This document shows, in pieces, positions 9,086 through 18,146 of a DNA stretch of 64,000 bases (position 1 is its first letter; each line of letters opens with the position of its first letter). A program made the position numbers and the translations under genes. The stretch is from Campylobacter hominis ATCC BAA-381 (lineage in GTDB: Bacteria > Campylobacterota > Campylobacteria > Campylobacterales > Campylobacteraceae): contig NC_009714.1 in the NCBI RefSeq assembly GCF_000017585.1, positions 372,001 to 436,000 of the forward strand, in the 5' to 3' direction. Under the pieces are notes generated by a model. It was not told the origin of the DNA, made no database searches, and saw only the letters and a program-made list of their open reading frames with translations.

Positions 9086-9101
9086 TTATCATTGATGATA
9101 A
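9086..9101. promoter_or_regulatory. Perfect 16-bp palindrome upstream of the fdh operon
   Basis: TTATCAT-TG-ATGATAA, 7-bp arms, ends 10 bases before the AGGAG ribosome site of the first fdh gene. It sits where an operator or the start region of the message would be. The composition is Fur-box- or CRP/FNR-like, but which regulator binds is not determinable here. Confidence 0.45.
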
Positions 9102-9120
9102 TTTTTATAAAGGAGTGCCT

Positions 9121-9315
9121 ATGCAGGAAACTCGTAGAAATTTTTTAAGGAAAGCCCTTAAAATAGGAACCGCAGCAAGTGCGGTAGGTGCTACTTCACT
9201 TTTGGCGAATAATAAAGAAAAAAGCCAAAATATAACAAGTGGCAACTCAAAGAAAAAAGAGGTGCTTTACTATAAAAGTGAAGCGTGGGAAAAATACTAC
9301 AAAATAGTTTATTAA
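9121..9315 (+). CDS. Small Tat-signal protein preceding formate dehydrogenase
   Basis: 64 residues starting MQETRRNFLRKALKIGTAAS, a twin-arginine signal (R5-R6 with F-L-R-K). The ATG at 9121 is chosen over a GTG at 9115 because AGGAG ends at 9115, giving normal spacing. The mature part is only about 35 residues and Lys/Tyr-rich. Campylobacters commonly have such a protein just upstream of fdhA, thought to assist maturation or export of the enzyme; its exact role is not established. The stop is 9 bases before fdhA, whose ribosome site (AAGGAGG) overlaps this gene's end. Confidence 0.8.
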   Translation: MQETRRNFLRKALKIGTAASAVGATSLLANNKEKSQNITSGNSKKKEVLYYKSEAWEKYYKIVY

Positions 9316-9326
9316 GGAGGTTACGG

Positions 9327-12239
9327 ATGAGTATAGGTAGAAGATCTTTTCTAAAACTCGCTGCTCTTGGAACCGCTGCAGGTTCTGTAAGCGTTTTTGG
9401 AAATGACGAAATTTTACGTGATGCTTCACCGGATGAGATAAAAAATCCGTTTCCAAACTCAGTGAAGAAAAAAACAATCTGTTCAATTTGTTCGGCAGGT
9501 TGCGGAGTTATCGCTGAAGTCGATGAAGCAAGCAATACTTGGATTAGACAGGATATGGCAATAGATCATCCTTTTTCGCAAGGAAGTCATTGCTGTAAAG
9601 GAATAGATCAAATCGATCTTACAAAATCAAAAATGCGCTTAAAATATCCGTTAAAAAAAGTAAATGGCAAATGGGAGCGTATAAGTTGGGATCAGGCAGT
9701 AGATGAAATTTCAGCAAAAATGCTTGAAGTAAGAGCTAAAGATGGTCCTGACAGCGTGGAATTTTTAGGTTCTGCGAAATTCAATAACGAACAAGCCTAC
9801 TATTTTCGCAAATTCGCCGCTTTTTGGGGCACAAATAATATAGATCACGTAGCACGCATTTGACATAGCGCAACAGTCGCCGGTGTGGCGAATACATGGG
9901 GTTATGGCGCGATGACAAATCACTTCGGTGATGTAACTGCAAACTCGAAAGTTTTACTTTTTATAGGTGCTAATTCAGCCGTTGCAAATCCTGTCGGCGG
10001 AATGAAGCATGCGCTTCAAGCAAGAGATAGAAACGGTGCAAAAATTATTGTTGTGGATCCTGTTTATACAAGAACTGCTGCAAAAGCCGATATGTATATA
10101 AGAATAAGACCTGGAACCGATATAGCCTTTATTTACGGCGCTTTACATATTATTTTCAAAAACGGTTGGGAAGATAAGGAAGTTATTGAAAAGCAAAGTT
10201 ATGCTGTTGATGAGATAAGAAAAGAGGCTGAAAAATGGACGCCTGAAGAAACTGCGAATGTAACCGGCTGTACGGTAGAAGAGCTTGAAGAATTTACAAG
10301 AGTATTTGCCACTACAAAACCTGCCACTTTATTTTGGGCTCTTGGAATCACACAACACTCGATTGGAAGTTCAAATACCAGAATTTTATCAATTTTGCAA
10401 CTTGTTTTAGGAAATATGGGCGTAAAAGGCGGAGGATGTAATATCATAAGAGGACACGATAATGTTCAAGGTTCGACCGATATGAACTGTTTGGCAGATA
10501 GTCTTCCAGGATATTACGGTATAAAAGATGGCGCGTGGAAGCATTTTTGTGAAGGTTGGGGCGTCGATTATGAAAAATTCATAAAACGTTTCGCTGTTTC
10601 TACAAAAGAAAAAAGAGAAAAGCTTGGCGAAAATGTTGAAGGTACAAATTTCAAAGAGTATTTTTATTATAATGAAAAAGCACCCGAAGATCGCACTTGG
10701 CGAAATGAAAAAGGTTTTTCACTTGCTAAATGGTGGCAAGGTGTAAATAAAAAAGAAGATGTGTTTTCAAGCGGAAATTTGCGCGTGCTTTGGGTTCAAG
10801 GAACCGGAATTACTTCTATGTCGCAACAAGTGGAAATCAAAGAAGCACTTGAAAAGCTTGATATGATTGTAATTGCCGAACCGTTTTTAAATGAAGTCGC
10901 TATTATGAGCGATAGAAAAGACGGAATTTATGTACTTCCTGTCTGTACGCAATTTGAAACGGAAGGTTATGTAACGGCTACAAACCGTTCGGCGCAATGG
11001 CGAACACAAGTTATTAAACCTCTTTATGAAAGCAAAGAAGATCAGGAAGTTATGTTTTTATTCGCGAAAAAATTCGGTTTTTATGACGAATATGTGCGCG
11101 GTATGAAAATGGGAATCGTAAATCACGAACTAAAACAAATCAAAGACGATTTCAAATGGCCTGATGATGCCACTGATGAGATAGCAAGAAATACTCAAAG
11201 TATAGGAAACAATGGAAGAACCGCCGCTAGACTTAGAAAACATCAAGAAAACTGGCAAAATTTCGATCCGTTAACTCTTAAAGGACGAGGTCCTGTTGAG
11301 GGCGAATACTATGGACTTCCGTGGCCTTGCTGGGATGAAAAACACCCTGGAACTCCTATTCTTTATGATATAAATACGCCTTATGCAGAAGGCGGTATGG
11401 GTTTTAGAAACCGCTTCGGTTTAGAACATGATGGCGTTTCACAACTTGCAGATGCTTCAATTACGCTTCCAGGTTCAAAAGTAAAAGGAGGTTACGCTCA
11501 AATTACAAAAGAAAACATAGAAGAAATTTTAGGTATCAAACTTAGCGATGAAGAAAAAGCAAAAATGGGTGGCAGCTGGAGTACCGATTATAGCGGACTT
11601 ATTGCTGAAAAATGCAGAGAAGCCGGAATTTGCCCTTATGGAAATGCAAGAGCAAGAGTAAAAGTATGGGAATTCGCAGATCAAATTCCTCATCACAGAG
11701 AGCCAATCCACTCTCCACGCCTAGATTTGGTAAAGAAATATCCTACATTTGATGATCAGGCTAAAAATTTCCGTGTAAGCGTAAAATTTAAAAGTGAACA
11801 ACAAAAAGAGGATTGGAGCAAAGATTTTCCTGTGATTATAAGTTCAATGCGCCTTGTAAATTTAAGCGGTGCCGGAATGATAGAAAGAACCAGCAAATAT
11901 CTCTCAGCCATTACTCCTGAAATGTTTGCACATGTAAATCCTAAACTTGCTTCATCTTACGGTATAAATGACGGTGAAATGATGTGGATAAAATCGCCTC
12001 AAGGCACAAAAATAAAAGTCAAATGTATTTATTCAGAATCTGTCAGTGATGATCGTATTTGTTTGCCTTACAATTTTGCCGGAATTTTCCAAGGCGTGGA
12101 TTTAAGTGATCGTTATCCGGAAGGCACTAAGCCTTATATTATCGGTGAGCCGTCAAATATAGTTACAAATTACGGCTTTGATATAGTTACGCAAATAGCC
12201 GAGTTTAACGCAGGCCTTTGCCAAATAGAAAAAGCGTAA
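9327..12239 (+). CDS. fdhA: Selenocysteine-containing formate dehydrogenase, catalytic subunit FdhA
   Basis: 970 residues counting an in-frame UGA (9861-9863) as selenocysteine 179. Start at 9327 chosen for AAGGAGG upstream and the Tat motif IGRRSFLKLA (Arg5-Arg6), so it is exported folded to the periplasm. A 4Fe-4S site (C52, C55, C59 and C89 or C90) is followed by the molybdopterin domains. Context ARI-U-HSATVAG is the formate dehydrogenase active site, where Sec ligates Mo/W and formate is oxidised to CO2. Reading continues in frame and in family through the UGA to the MopB dinucleotide-binding C-terminus (about 820-960). Needs selA/selB/selC elsewhere in the genome. Followed after 10 bases by fdhB. 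Confidence 0.96.
9861..9893 (+). promoter_or_regulatory. Selenocysteine UGA codon with SECIS-like hairpin
   Basis: UGA at 9861-9863 is followed 14 bases later by CGCC (9878-9881), loop GGTGT (9882-9886) and GGCG (9887-9890), extended by a U-A pair at 9877/9891. Position and the GG-U loop resemble bacterial SECIS elements bound by SelB, as in E. coli fdhF/fdnG. The hairpin lies inside the coding sequence. Confidence 0.75.
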
Positions 12240-12249
12240 GGAGACAACT

Positions 12250-12813
12250 ATGGCAAGAATGAAATTTTACGTTGATAACAGTAGATGTATCGCATGCTAT
12301 GGATGTCAGGTCGCATGCAGTTCGGCGCACGAAGTACCAGTCGGAATAAATCGCAGGAAAGTAATTATTTTAAATGAAGGAGTTCCTGGAAAAGAGTATT
12401 CTAGCACGCTTGCATGCCAACACTGCACAGATGCGCCTTGCGCGCAGGTTTGTCCTGTAAAATGCTTTTATATTCGTGCTGACGGTATTGTTTTGCATGA
12501 TAAGAAAAAATGTATAGGTTGCGGATATTGTTTATATGCCTGTCCTTTCGGTGCGCCACAATTCCCAAGAGACGGCGCTTTCGGAATAAAAGGCGAAATG
12601 GATAAATGCACAATGTGTGCAGGCGGTCCCGAAGAGACAAACTCAAAAGAAGAGCGTGAGCTTTACGGACAAAATAGAATTGCAGAAGGCAAAGTGCCGA
12701 TGTGTGCAGCCATTTGCTCTACAAATGCGCTTTTAGTCGGCGATGAGATAGAAGTTTCAAACATTATCAGAAAAAGAGTAATGCTAAAAAATAATTTCAC
12801 CACTAATAAATAA
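12250..12813 (+). CDS. fdhB: Formate dehydrogenase iron-sulfur subunit FdhB
   Basis: 187 residues with four cysteine clusters typical of electron-transfer subunits: CIACYGCQVAC (about 14-24), CQHCTDAPCAQVC (about 56-68), CIGCGYCLYAC (about 88-98) and CTMC plus CAAIC (about 117-120 and 153-157), each pairing to hold four [4Fe-4S] clusters. It passes electrons from FdhA to a membrane cytochrome b and the quinone pool. Start ATG is preceded by AAGGAG. There is no C-terminal membrane helix. The usual next gene, fdhC (cytochrome b), is missing here; a strong terminator follows directly. Confidence 0.94.
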   Translation: MARMKFYVDNSRCIACYGCQVACSSAHEVPVGINRRKVIILNEGVPGKEYSSTLACQHCTDAPCAQVCPVKCFYIRADGIVLHDKKKCIGCGYCLYACPFGAPQFPRDGAFGIKGEMDKCTMCAGGPEETNSKEERELYGQNRIAEGKVPMCAAICSTNALLVGDEIEVSNIIRKRVMLKNNFTTNK

Positions 12814-12818
12814 TCGAA

Positions 12819-12858
12819 ATTCCGTATAAAGCACTCACTTTATACGGAATATTTTTTT
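12819..12858 (+). terminator. Rho-independent terminator after fdhB
   Basis: Perfect 13-bp stem ATTCCGTATAAAG (12819-12831) and CTTTATACGGAAT (12838-12850) with a 6-base loop, followed by ATTTTTTT. It ends the fdh transcript. No gene is seen between here and nrdD (12814-13118). Confidence 0.9.
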
Positions 12859-13088
12859 AAAATATAAATTCATTCAACACAAAATTTAAAAAATAACGCT
12901 TTTTAAAATTTAAAATTTTTGCAATTTACTTAAAAGACCGCTTGTATCGGAAAGCGACAAAACCAAATATTATAAAAATATTCTATCATTCCAAATAAAA
13001 AAACAGCTATTTTATTCTTTATAAAATTTAAATTGAAAATATAAAAAATATAATTTTTAGGTTTTCTACAAATTTAAGTTTATATTGT

Positions 13089-13094
13089 TATAAT
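13089..13094 (+). promoter_or_regulatory. Likely -10 box of the nrdD promoter
   Basis: TATAAT (preceded by TTG) lies 24 bases before the nrdD ATG, with a T/A-rich upstream stretch as in Campylobacter sigma-70 promoters that lack a clear -35. A TTGGAG ribosome site follows at about 13106. Confidence 0.5.
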
Positions 13095-13118
13095 GCCAAA
13101 AATTTTTGGAGTTACGAT

Positions 13119-15800
13119 ATGATAAAAATTATTAAAAGAGATGGAAGTCTAGAAAATTTTATGCCTTTTAAGATACAAGATGCGATAAAAAAGGCTTTTG
13201 AAAGTGAAAATTATGTTTTTGATGATAAAATTTATCAAGCCATTATATCTAGAATTATACTTGACGATGAGCAAAATTTAGATGCGAACAACACCGAAAG
13301 AAAGCAAAATTTAGAAATTTCAAATAAAAAATACAAAAATGAAAAATTTCAAAATTTAGCTGATAATTTAGGAGATAATAGAAAAAATAACCAAAATTTA
13401 TCTGAAAAAAATGAAAATGAAATTTCTCAAAATGATGAAACAATCCAAAATAAAAACGGCGAAATTAAAATATCAAATGATAAAAACACACAAAATTTAA
13501 AAAAAGTTTCAAATGAAAATTTATCTGAAAATCAAAATTTAAAATCTGATTTTTTCAAAGAAACCGACATTAAAAACAGTTCTATAATTTTACAAAATGA
13601 TGAAATTTCAAACCTGACCTTAAAAGAAAAAAATTTCGCAAAGTATAATGAAAGCGCGCAAAATTCAAGTGGAAAAACGCAAAATTTTATAAAATTTGAA
13701 AATTTAGAACAGATAAATGATAAAAATCAAAATTTAAAGAATGAAAAAACTGAAATTTCGTGTAAAATTTCGGTTGAAGATATTCAGGATATGATTGAAA
13801 AAGAACTTTTTAAAAGCGGAAATTTTAAGGTTTTAAAAAGTTTTATGCTTTATCGCCACACGCACAAGTTGCAAAGAGAGCATATTTTGGGCTTAAATGA
13901 CGATACTACTTACATAAACTCAACGCAAACGATAAACGAATATATAAATAAAATAGACTGGCGAATTAGCGCAAACTCAAATACAAGCTATTCAAATGCC
14001 GGGCTCATCAATAATACAGCCGGAAAAGTCGTGGCAAATTTTTGGCTTGACAGTGTTTATAATAAAGAAGAGGGTGCGGCGCACAGAAATGGTGATTATC
14101 ATATCCATGATTTAGATTGTCTTAGCGGATATTGTGCAGGTTGGAGTTTGCGAGTTTTGTTAAATGAAGGCTTTAATGGCGTTCGCGGACGTGTCGAAAG
14201 CAAAGCGCCGAGGCATTTTTATTCCGCGCTTTATCAAATGGCGAATTTTTTGGGAATTTTACAAAGCGAATGGGCGGGAGCTCAGGCATTTTCAAGTTTT
14301 GATACATATCTTGCACCTTATGTTTTTAAGGATAAACTCACTGACGAGCAGATAAAATCGGCAATTGAAAGTTTTGTCTATAATCTAAATGTGCCTGCGC
14401 GTTGGGGGCAAAGTCCATTTACAAATGTAACAGTCGATCTTACTTGCCCGGATGATTTGAAAACGCAAATTCCTACTGTGGAAAACGAACATATTTTTAA
14501 AAATTTTAAAGATGATGAGCTTTTAAAAGAAGCCAAAAAGCGTGGTAAAAATTCACTTACAGAGCTTACTTACGGCGATTTTGAACCTGAGATGCAAAGA
14601 ATTGTAATAGCATTTTATGAAATTTTAACGCGCGGCGATAAGTGCGGCCAACCATTTACTTTTCCGATTCCAACCGTAAATTTAACTGAAAATTTTGATT
14701 GGCGAAGTGCCGCCGCCAAGGCTATTTTCGAAAATACTGCAAAAGTAGGATCAAGTTATTTTCAAAATTTTATCGGCTCACAGTATATGATTGACAAAAA
14801 CGGCAAAAAGGTTTCAAATCCGAAAGCTTATAAACCTGGAGCCGTTCGCTCAATGTGTTGTAGACTTCAACTTGATTTAAGAGAGCTTTTAAAACGTGGC
14901 GGAGGTCTTTTCGGAAGTGCCGAAATGACCGGATCCATTGGCGTGGTTACAATAAATTTGGCGCGTCTTGGTTATTTGTATAAAAATGATGAAGATGCAC
15001 TTTTTGCAAGACTTAATGAACTTTGTGAGCTTGCAAGCGGCACTTTGGAAAAAAAGCGTAAGTTTATAACTAAGATGTTTGAGCGCGGGCTTTATCCTTA
15101 TACTAAACGATATTTAAGGAATTTCAACAATCATTTCAGCACAATCGGTATTAACGGCGCAAATGAGATGATTAAAAATTTTACGGACGATAAGGAAAAT
15201 ATAGCTACGCCTTTCGGACGGAAATTTGCTACTAAAATTATAGAGTTTTTGCGCGAAAAAATTAAATATTTTCAGGAACGAACCGGAAATTTATATAATC
15301 TTGAAGCAACGCCCGCCGAAGGTACAACGTATCGCTTCGCAAAAGAGGATAAAAAGCGATTTAAAGATATTATTCAAGCAGGCTTCGGCGAAAATATATA
15401 TTATACAAATTCTACGCAACTGCCTGCTAATTTCACGGACGACGTATTTTTGGCGCTTGATTTGCAGGACGAACTTCAAAACAGCTATACAGGAGGAACG
15501 GTTTTTCATCTTTATATGAAAGAAAAAATTCAAAACGGTAATATTTGTGCGAATTTAGTGCGAAAAATTGTGGAAAATTATCGTTTGCCTTATATTACGA
15601 TTACACCGATTTTCAGCGTTTGTCATGAGCACGGATATATCGCCGGAGAGCACGAGTTCTGTCCTGTTTGCGAACAGGAAAACAAAAAAAGCAGATGTAT
15701 GGTCTATACGCGTGTTATGGGATATTATCGTCCGATTGAAAGTTTTAATACGGGCAAAATCGGCGAACATAAAGAGCGCATTTATTTTGATACGAAATAG
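13119..15800 (+). CDS. nrdD: Anaerobic (class III) ribonucleoside-triphosphate reductase with large insertion
   Basis: 893 residues, roughly 170-190 more than usual. Glycyl-radical enzyme that makes dNTPs without oxygen. The N-terminal ATP-cone begins normally (IKRDGSLENFMPFKIQDAI, residues 5-23), is interrupted at about 49-216 by a Lys/Asn/Glu-rich low-complexity segment containing seven QNL units, then resumes (VEDIQDMIEKELF, 219-231). The catalytic barrel follows. Near the C-terminus are a zinc site (CHEHGY, CPVC) and the glycyl-radical loop RVMGY with the radical Gly at about 868 (RVCGY in most homologues). The activase gene follows after about 100 bases. The insert keeps the reading frame, so the gene is probably functional. 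Confidence 0.95.
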   Translation: MIKIIKRDGSLENFMPFKIQDAIKKAFESENYVFDDKIYQAIISRIILDDEQNLDANNTERKQNLEISNKKYKNEKFQNLADNLGDNRKNNQNLSEKNENEISQNDETIQNKNGEIKISNDKNTQNLKKVSNENLSENQNLKSDFFKETDIKNSSIILQNDEISNLTLKEKNFAKYNESAQNSSGKTQNFIKFENLEQINDKNQNLKNEKTEISCKISVEDIQDMIEKELFKSGNFKVLKSFMLYRHTHKLQREHILGLNDDTTYINSTQTINEYINKIDWRISANSNTSYSNAGLINNTAGKVVANFWLDSVYNKEEGAAHRNGDYHIHDLDCLSGYCAGWSLRVLLNEGFNGVRGRVESKAPRHFYSALYQMANFLGILQSEWAGAQAFSSFDTYLAPYVFKDKLTDEQIKSAIESFVYNLNVPARWGQSPFTNVTVDLTCPDDLKTQIPTVENEHIFKNFKDDELLKEAKKRGKNSLTELTYGDFEPEMQRIVIAFYEILTRGDKCGQPFTFPIPTVNLTENFDWRSAAAKAIFENTAKVGSSYFQNFIGSQYMIDKNGKKVSNPKAYKPGAVRSMCCRLQLDLRELLKRGGGLFGSAEMTGSIGVVTINLARLGYLYKNDEDALFARLNELCELASGTLEKKRKFITKMFERGLYPYTKRYLRNFNNHFSTIGINGANEMIKNFTDDKENIATPFGRKFATKIIEFLREKIKYFQERTGNLYNLEATPAEGTTYRFAKEDKKRFKDIIQAGFGENIYYTNSTQLPANFTDDVFLALDLQDELQNSYTGGTVFHLYMKEKIQNGNICANLVRKIVENYRLPYITITPIFSVCHEHGYIAGEHEFCPVCEQENKKSRCMVYTRVMGYYRPIESFNTGKIGEHKERIYFDTK

Positions 15801-15903
15801 TTTTGCGGTGAAATTTTTATAAGTAATAAAGTTTTTTGTAAAATCCGATTAATGTCAGCAATAAAAATTCAGATGTTTATATGGCACAATTTTGGAGTAA
15901 ATA

Positions 15904-16581
15904 ATGAAGCCTATTTTTGATATTACGCCATTTTCGATAGTTGATTTTGAAGGTAAAATTTCAGCCGTTGTATGGTTTTGCGGATGCAATATGCGTTGCG
16001 TTTATTGCTATAACACAAAAATCGTTTCGGCGACAAACGGAAAATTCGGCGCCGATGATTTGTATGAGTTTTTAAAAATGCGCCGAAATAAGCTTGACGC
16101 TGTTGTTTTTAGCGGCGGCGAATGCACGAATTGCCATGAAATTTTAGAAATTTTGAAATGTGTAAAAAATCTCGGTTTTTTAAACAAAATCGATACGAAC
16201 GGCTCAAATCCTGATATTTTGGCTGAAATTTTAAAAAGAAATTTGGCGGATTTTATTTCGCTTGATTTTAAAGCCGGAAACGAAAAATTTTTTAAAATTA
16301 CAAAAACAAACGGTTATGAAAATTTTATAAAAAGCCTTAAAATTTTGGTGAAAAGCGGCGTGAAATTTGAAGTCAGAACGACAATTCATAGTAATTTTTT
16401 AAACGAAACGGAAATTTCAAAAATGGCTGGAATTTTAGAAAATTACGGCTACAAAGGCGAATACTGTTTGCAAAATTTCTATGTTACTAATGAAAATTTC
16501 GGTAATCTAAAAGCACCGAAAATAAAATTTGATCCGGCAAAAATAAAATCAAATATCAAAATAAAACTGAGAAATTTTTAA
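15904..16581 (+). CDS. nrdG: Anaerobic ribonucleotide reductase activating protein (radical SAM)
   Basis: 225 residues. The radical-SAM cluster motif CNMRCVYC (CX3CX2C, about residues 29-36) binds the [4Fe-4S] that cleaves SAM and generates the glycyl radical on NrdD. SGGECTNC (about 75-82) is the GGE-like SAM contact. It is longer than the E. coli activase (154) and of the YjjW/pyruvate-formate-lyase-activase-like type often paired with NrdD in epsilonproteobacteria. It lies directly downstream of nrdD in the same direction, which supports the pairing. Confidence 0.88.
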   Translation: MKPIFDITPFSIVDFEGKISAVVWFCGCNMRCVYCYNTKIVSATNGKFGADDLYEFLKMRRNKLDAVVFSGGECTNCHEILEILKCVKNLGFLNKIDTNGSNPDILAEILKRNLADFISLDFKAGNEKFFKITKTNGYENFIKSLKILVKSGVKFEVRTTIHSNFLNETEISKMAGILENYGYKGEYCLQNFYVTNENFGNLKAPKIKFDPAKIKSNIKIKLRNF

Positions 16582-16723
16582 TTTAAAAGTAATAAAATAC
16601 GCATTTCCCGATATTTTTGTTTTTTAAATTTTGCTTAATTAAAATCAAGTAATTTAAAATTCAGGTTTAAATGAGAAATTTTAAGTCCTGAAATGCTAAA
16701 ATAACTGCAAAAAAAGGATAAAA

Positions 16724-17236
16724 ATGAAAGTAACTATCACAAATAAAGATGTTGAAGTTTTAAAAAAATTTATGCTGCTTCATAGCAAAATGGCAAAAAA
16801 GCAAAAAATAACCAGTTTTTATTTAATACCTTTTGAGTTTATTTTAGTCGGCATTGTGCTTGACGCTCTTACGAAACTTGCACCTGTTTTAAGCATAACT
16901 TCTGCTATTTTGGGTATTTTATGGCTTGTGATTTTTCCAAGATTTTATAAAAAAATGTTAATTCGCCATTTGGCTGACAGTGAAAGTTTACCTGCTTCAA
17001 GCGTTGAGATGGGTTTTAATGTTTTAAACGATGAGGTGATTTTCGGCGGCGAAAAAGAGAGTGAAAAGTTCGGTATAAATGAGCTGAATAGGCTTGTTTG
17101 TACGGGGTCAAATTTTATTTTGGCATTTGGAAAAAATTTTCATATGGTTTTACCTAAAAATTCTCAAACCGCTGAAATTTTGGAAAACTTATCGCAAAAA
17201 ACGGAAATAGAGATTGAAAATATTGAAATTTCTTAG
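16724..17236 (+). CDS. YcxB-like two-helix membrane protein, hypothetical
   Basis: 170 residues. Two adjacent membrane helices (about 31-50 and 52-70) are followed by a soluble beta-rich C-terminal domain of about 90 residues containing LNDEVIFGGEKESEKFGINEL. This is the layout of YcxB-like/PH-like membrane proteins of unknown role. A clear AAAGGA ribosome site precedes the ATG. It converges on rnhB. The family call is by architecture rather than by a diagnostic motif. Confidence 0.6.
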   Translation: MKVTITNKDVEVLKKFMLLHSKMAKKQKITSFYLIPFEFILVGIVLDALTKLAPVLSITSAILGILWLVIFPRFYKKMLIRHLADSESLPASSVEMGFNVLNDEVIFGGEKESEKFGINELNRLVCTGSNFILAFGKNFHMVLPKNSQTAEILENLSQKTEIEIENIEIS

Positions 17237-17381
17237 TTCGGATTAAATTTTATACAAAAATTTATTTAGTTGAATTTTAAAGTTAAAGCGTAAATTTTTA
17301 TTTTGGCAGCTTTTATTTCCAATAAAAAACTGATACTAAAGAGATTAAATTTTTACTTATTTCAGGTTAGAATTTTAAACT

Positions 17382-17407
17382 TTTATCACTTTTAAAAAAG
17401 TGATAAA
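17382..17407. terminator. 11-bp inverted repeat between convergent genes
   Basis: TTTATCACTTT (17382-17392), loop TAAA, AAAGTGATAAA (17397-17407), perfectly paired. It lies in the 346-base spacer between the YcxB-like gene and the convergent rnhB, where a bidirectional terminator is expected, although no strong T-run follows. Nothing else is seen in 17237-17582. Confidence 0.4.
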
Positions 17408-17582
17408 TACCTTTAATTGCGACAAATTTATGTTTTTCAAATGCATTTAAATATTTCATAAAATGCAAAAATACGATTATTTTAAAAATTCTTTTAAACT
17501 TTGCTCGCCGTTTGGTAAAAATATTTTTATTTTTTGCGGCGTTATTTTTTATTCTATCTTAAACTTGGAATTTTAAAATTTT

Positions 17583-18140
17583 TTAAAATTCCAAAATTCC
17601 TTGCAAATGCTTTAAATGAAAGCTTTTGCGATGAATTTCGCAGTATCCGTATTTTTGTATTGCTTCTATATGAGCTTTACTTCCGTAACCTTTGTTTTTT
17701 GCAAAATCATAAAATGGAAATTTTATGTCAAAATTTCGCATTACGCGATCACGGCTTACTTTTGCTAAAATACTTGCCGCCGAGACTTCTTTGATTTTAT
17801 CATCGGCTTTTACCATCGTCTCAAAACCTTCGGCACCGAATTTTGAATTGCCGTCAAAAATTATTTTAACTTCAAACGGCGCAAAAAAATCCACAAGCTC
17901 ATTAAGTCCGAGTTTTAAACATTTGCTAAGCCCGAATTTGTCAATTTGTGCTGCAGAAAATTTGACAATTTTATAAGTCGAGTTTTTTATAATTTCTTCA
18001 TATAAAATTTCGCGTCTTTTCTCACTTAATTTTTTACTGTCTTTAAGTCCTTCAATTTGCTTATTTAAAATACATCCTGCTATATGTAAAGGTCCCGCAA
18101 GCGGTCCTCTTCCTGCTTCATCAATTCCGCAAATTTTCAT
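17583..18140 (-). CDS. rnhB: Ribonuclease HII
   Basis: 185 residues, normal length. RNase HII removes single ribonucleotides and RNA primers from DNA duplexes. The signature GIDEAGRGPLAGP at residues 5-17 contains the catalytic Asp7-Glu8; further acidic ligands are expected at DGNSKF (about 95) and in SRDRVMRNFD (about 128-137). Followed upstream, 6 bases away, by an ATPase gene on the same strand, so they may form a two-gene unit. Confidence 0.95.
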   Translation of the reverse strand: MKICGIDEAGRGPLAGPLHIAGCILNKQIEGLKDSKKLSEKRREILYEEIIKNSTYKIVKFSAAQIDKFGLSKCLKLGLNELVDFFAPFEVKIIFDGNSKFGAEGFETMVKADDKIKEVSAASILAKVSRDRVMRNFDIKFPFYDFAKNKGYGSKAHIEAIQKYGYCEIHRKSFHLKHLQGILEF

Positions 18141-18146
18141 TGTTTC

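Noticed and set aside
9861-9863. UGA as a nonsense mutation splitting formate dehydrogenase
   Set aside because: Position, the flanking residues and the hairpin after it are those of the selenocysteine site of this family.
13263-13766. Insert in nrdD as an intein or group I intron
   Set aside because: No intein splice-block motifs or intron ends; composition is simple repeat-like and the frame is continuous.
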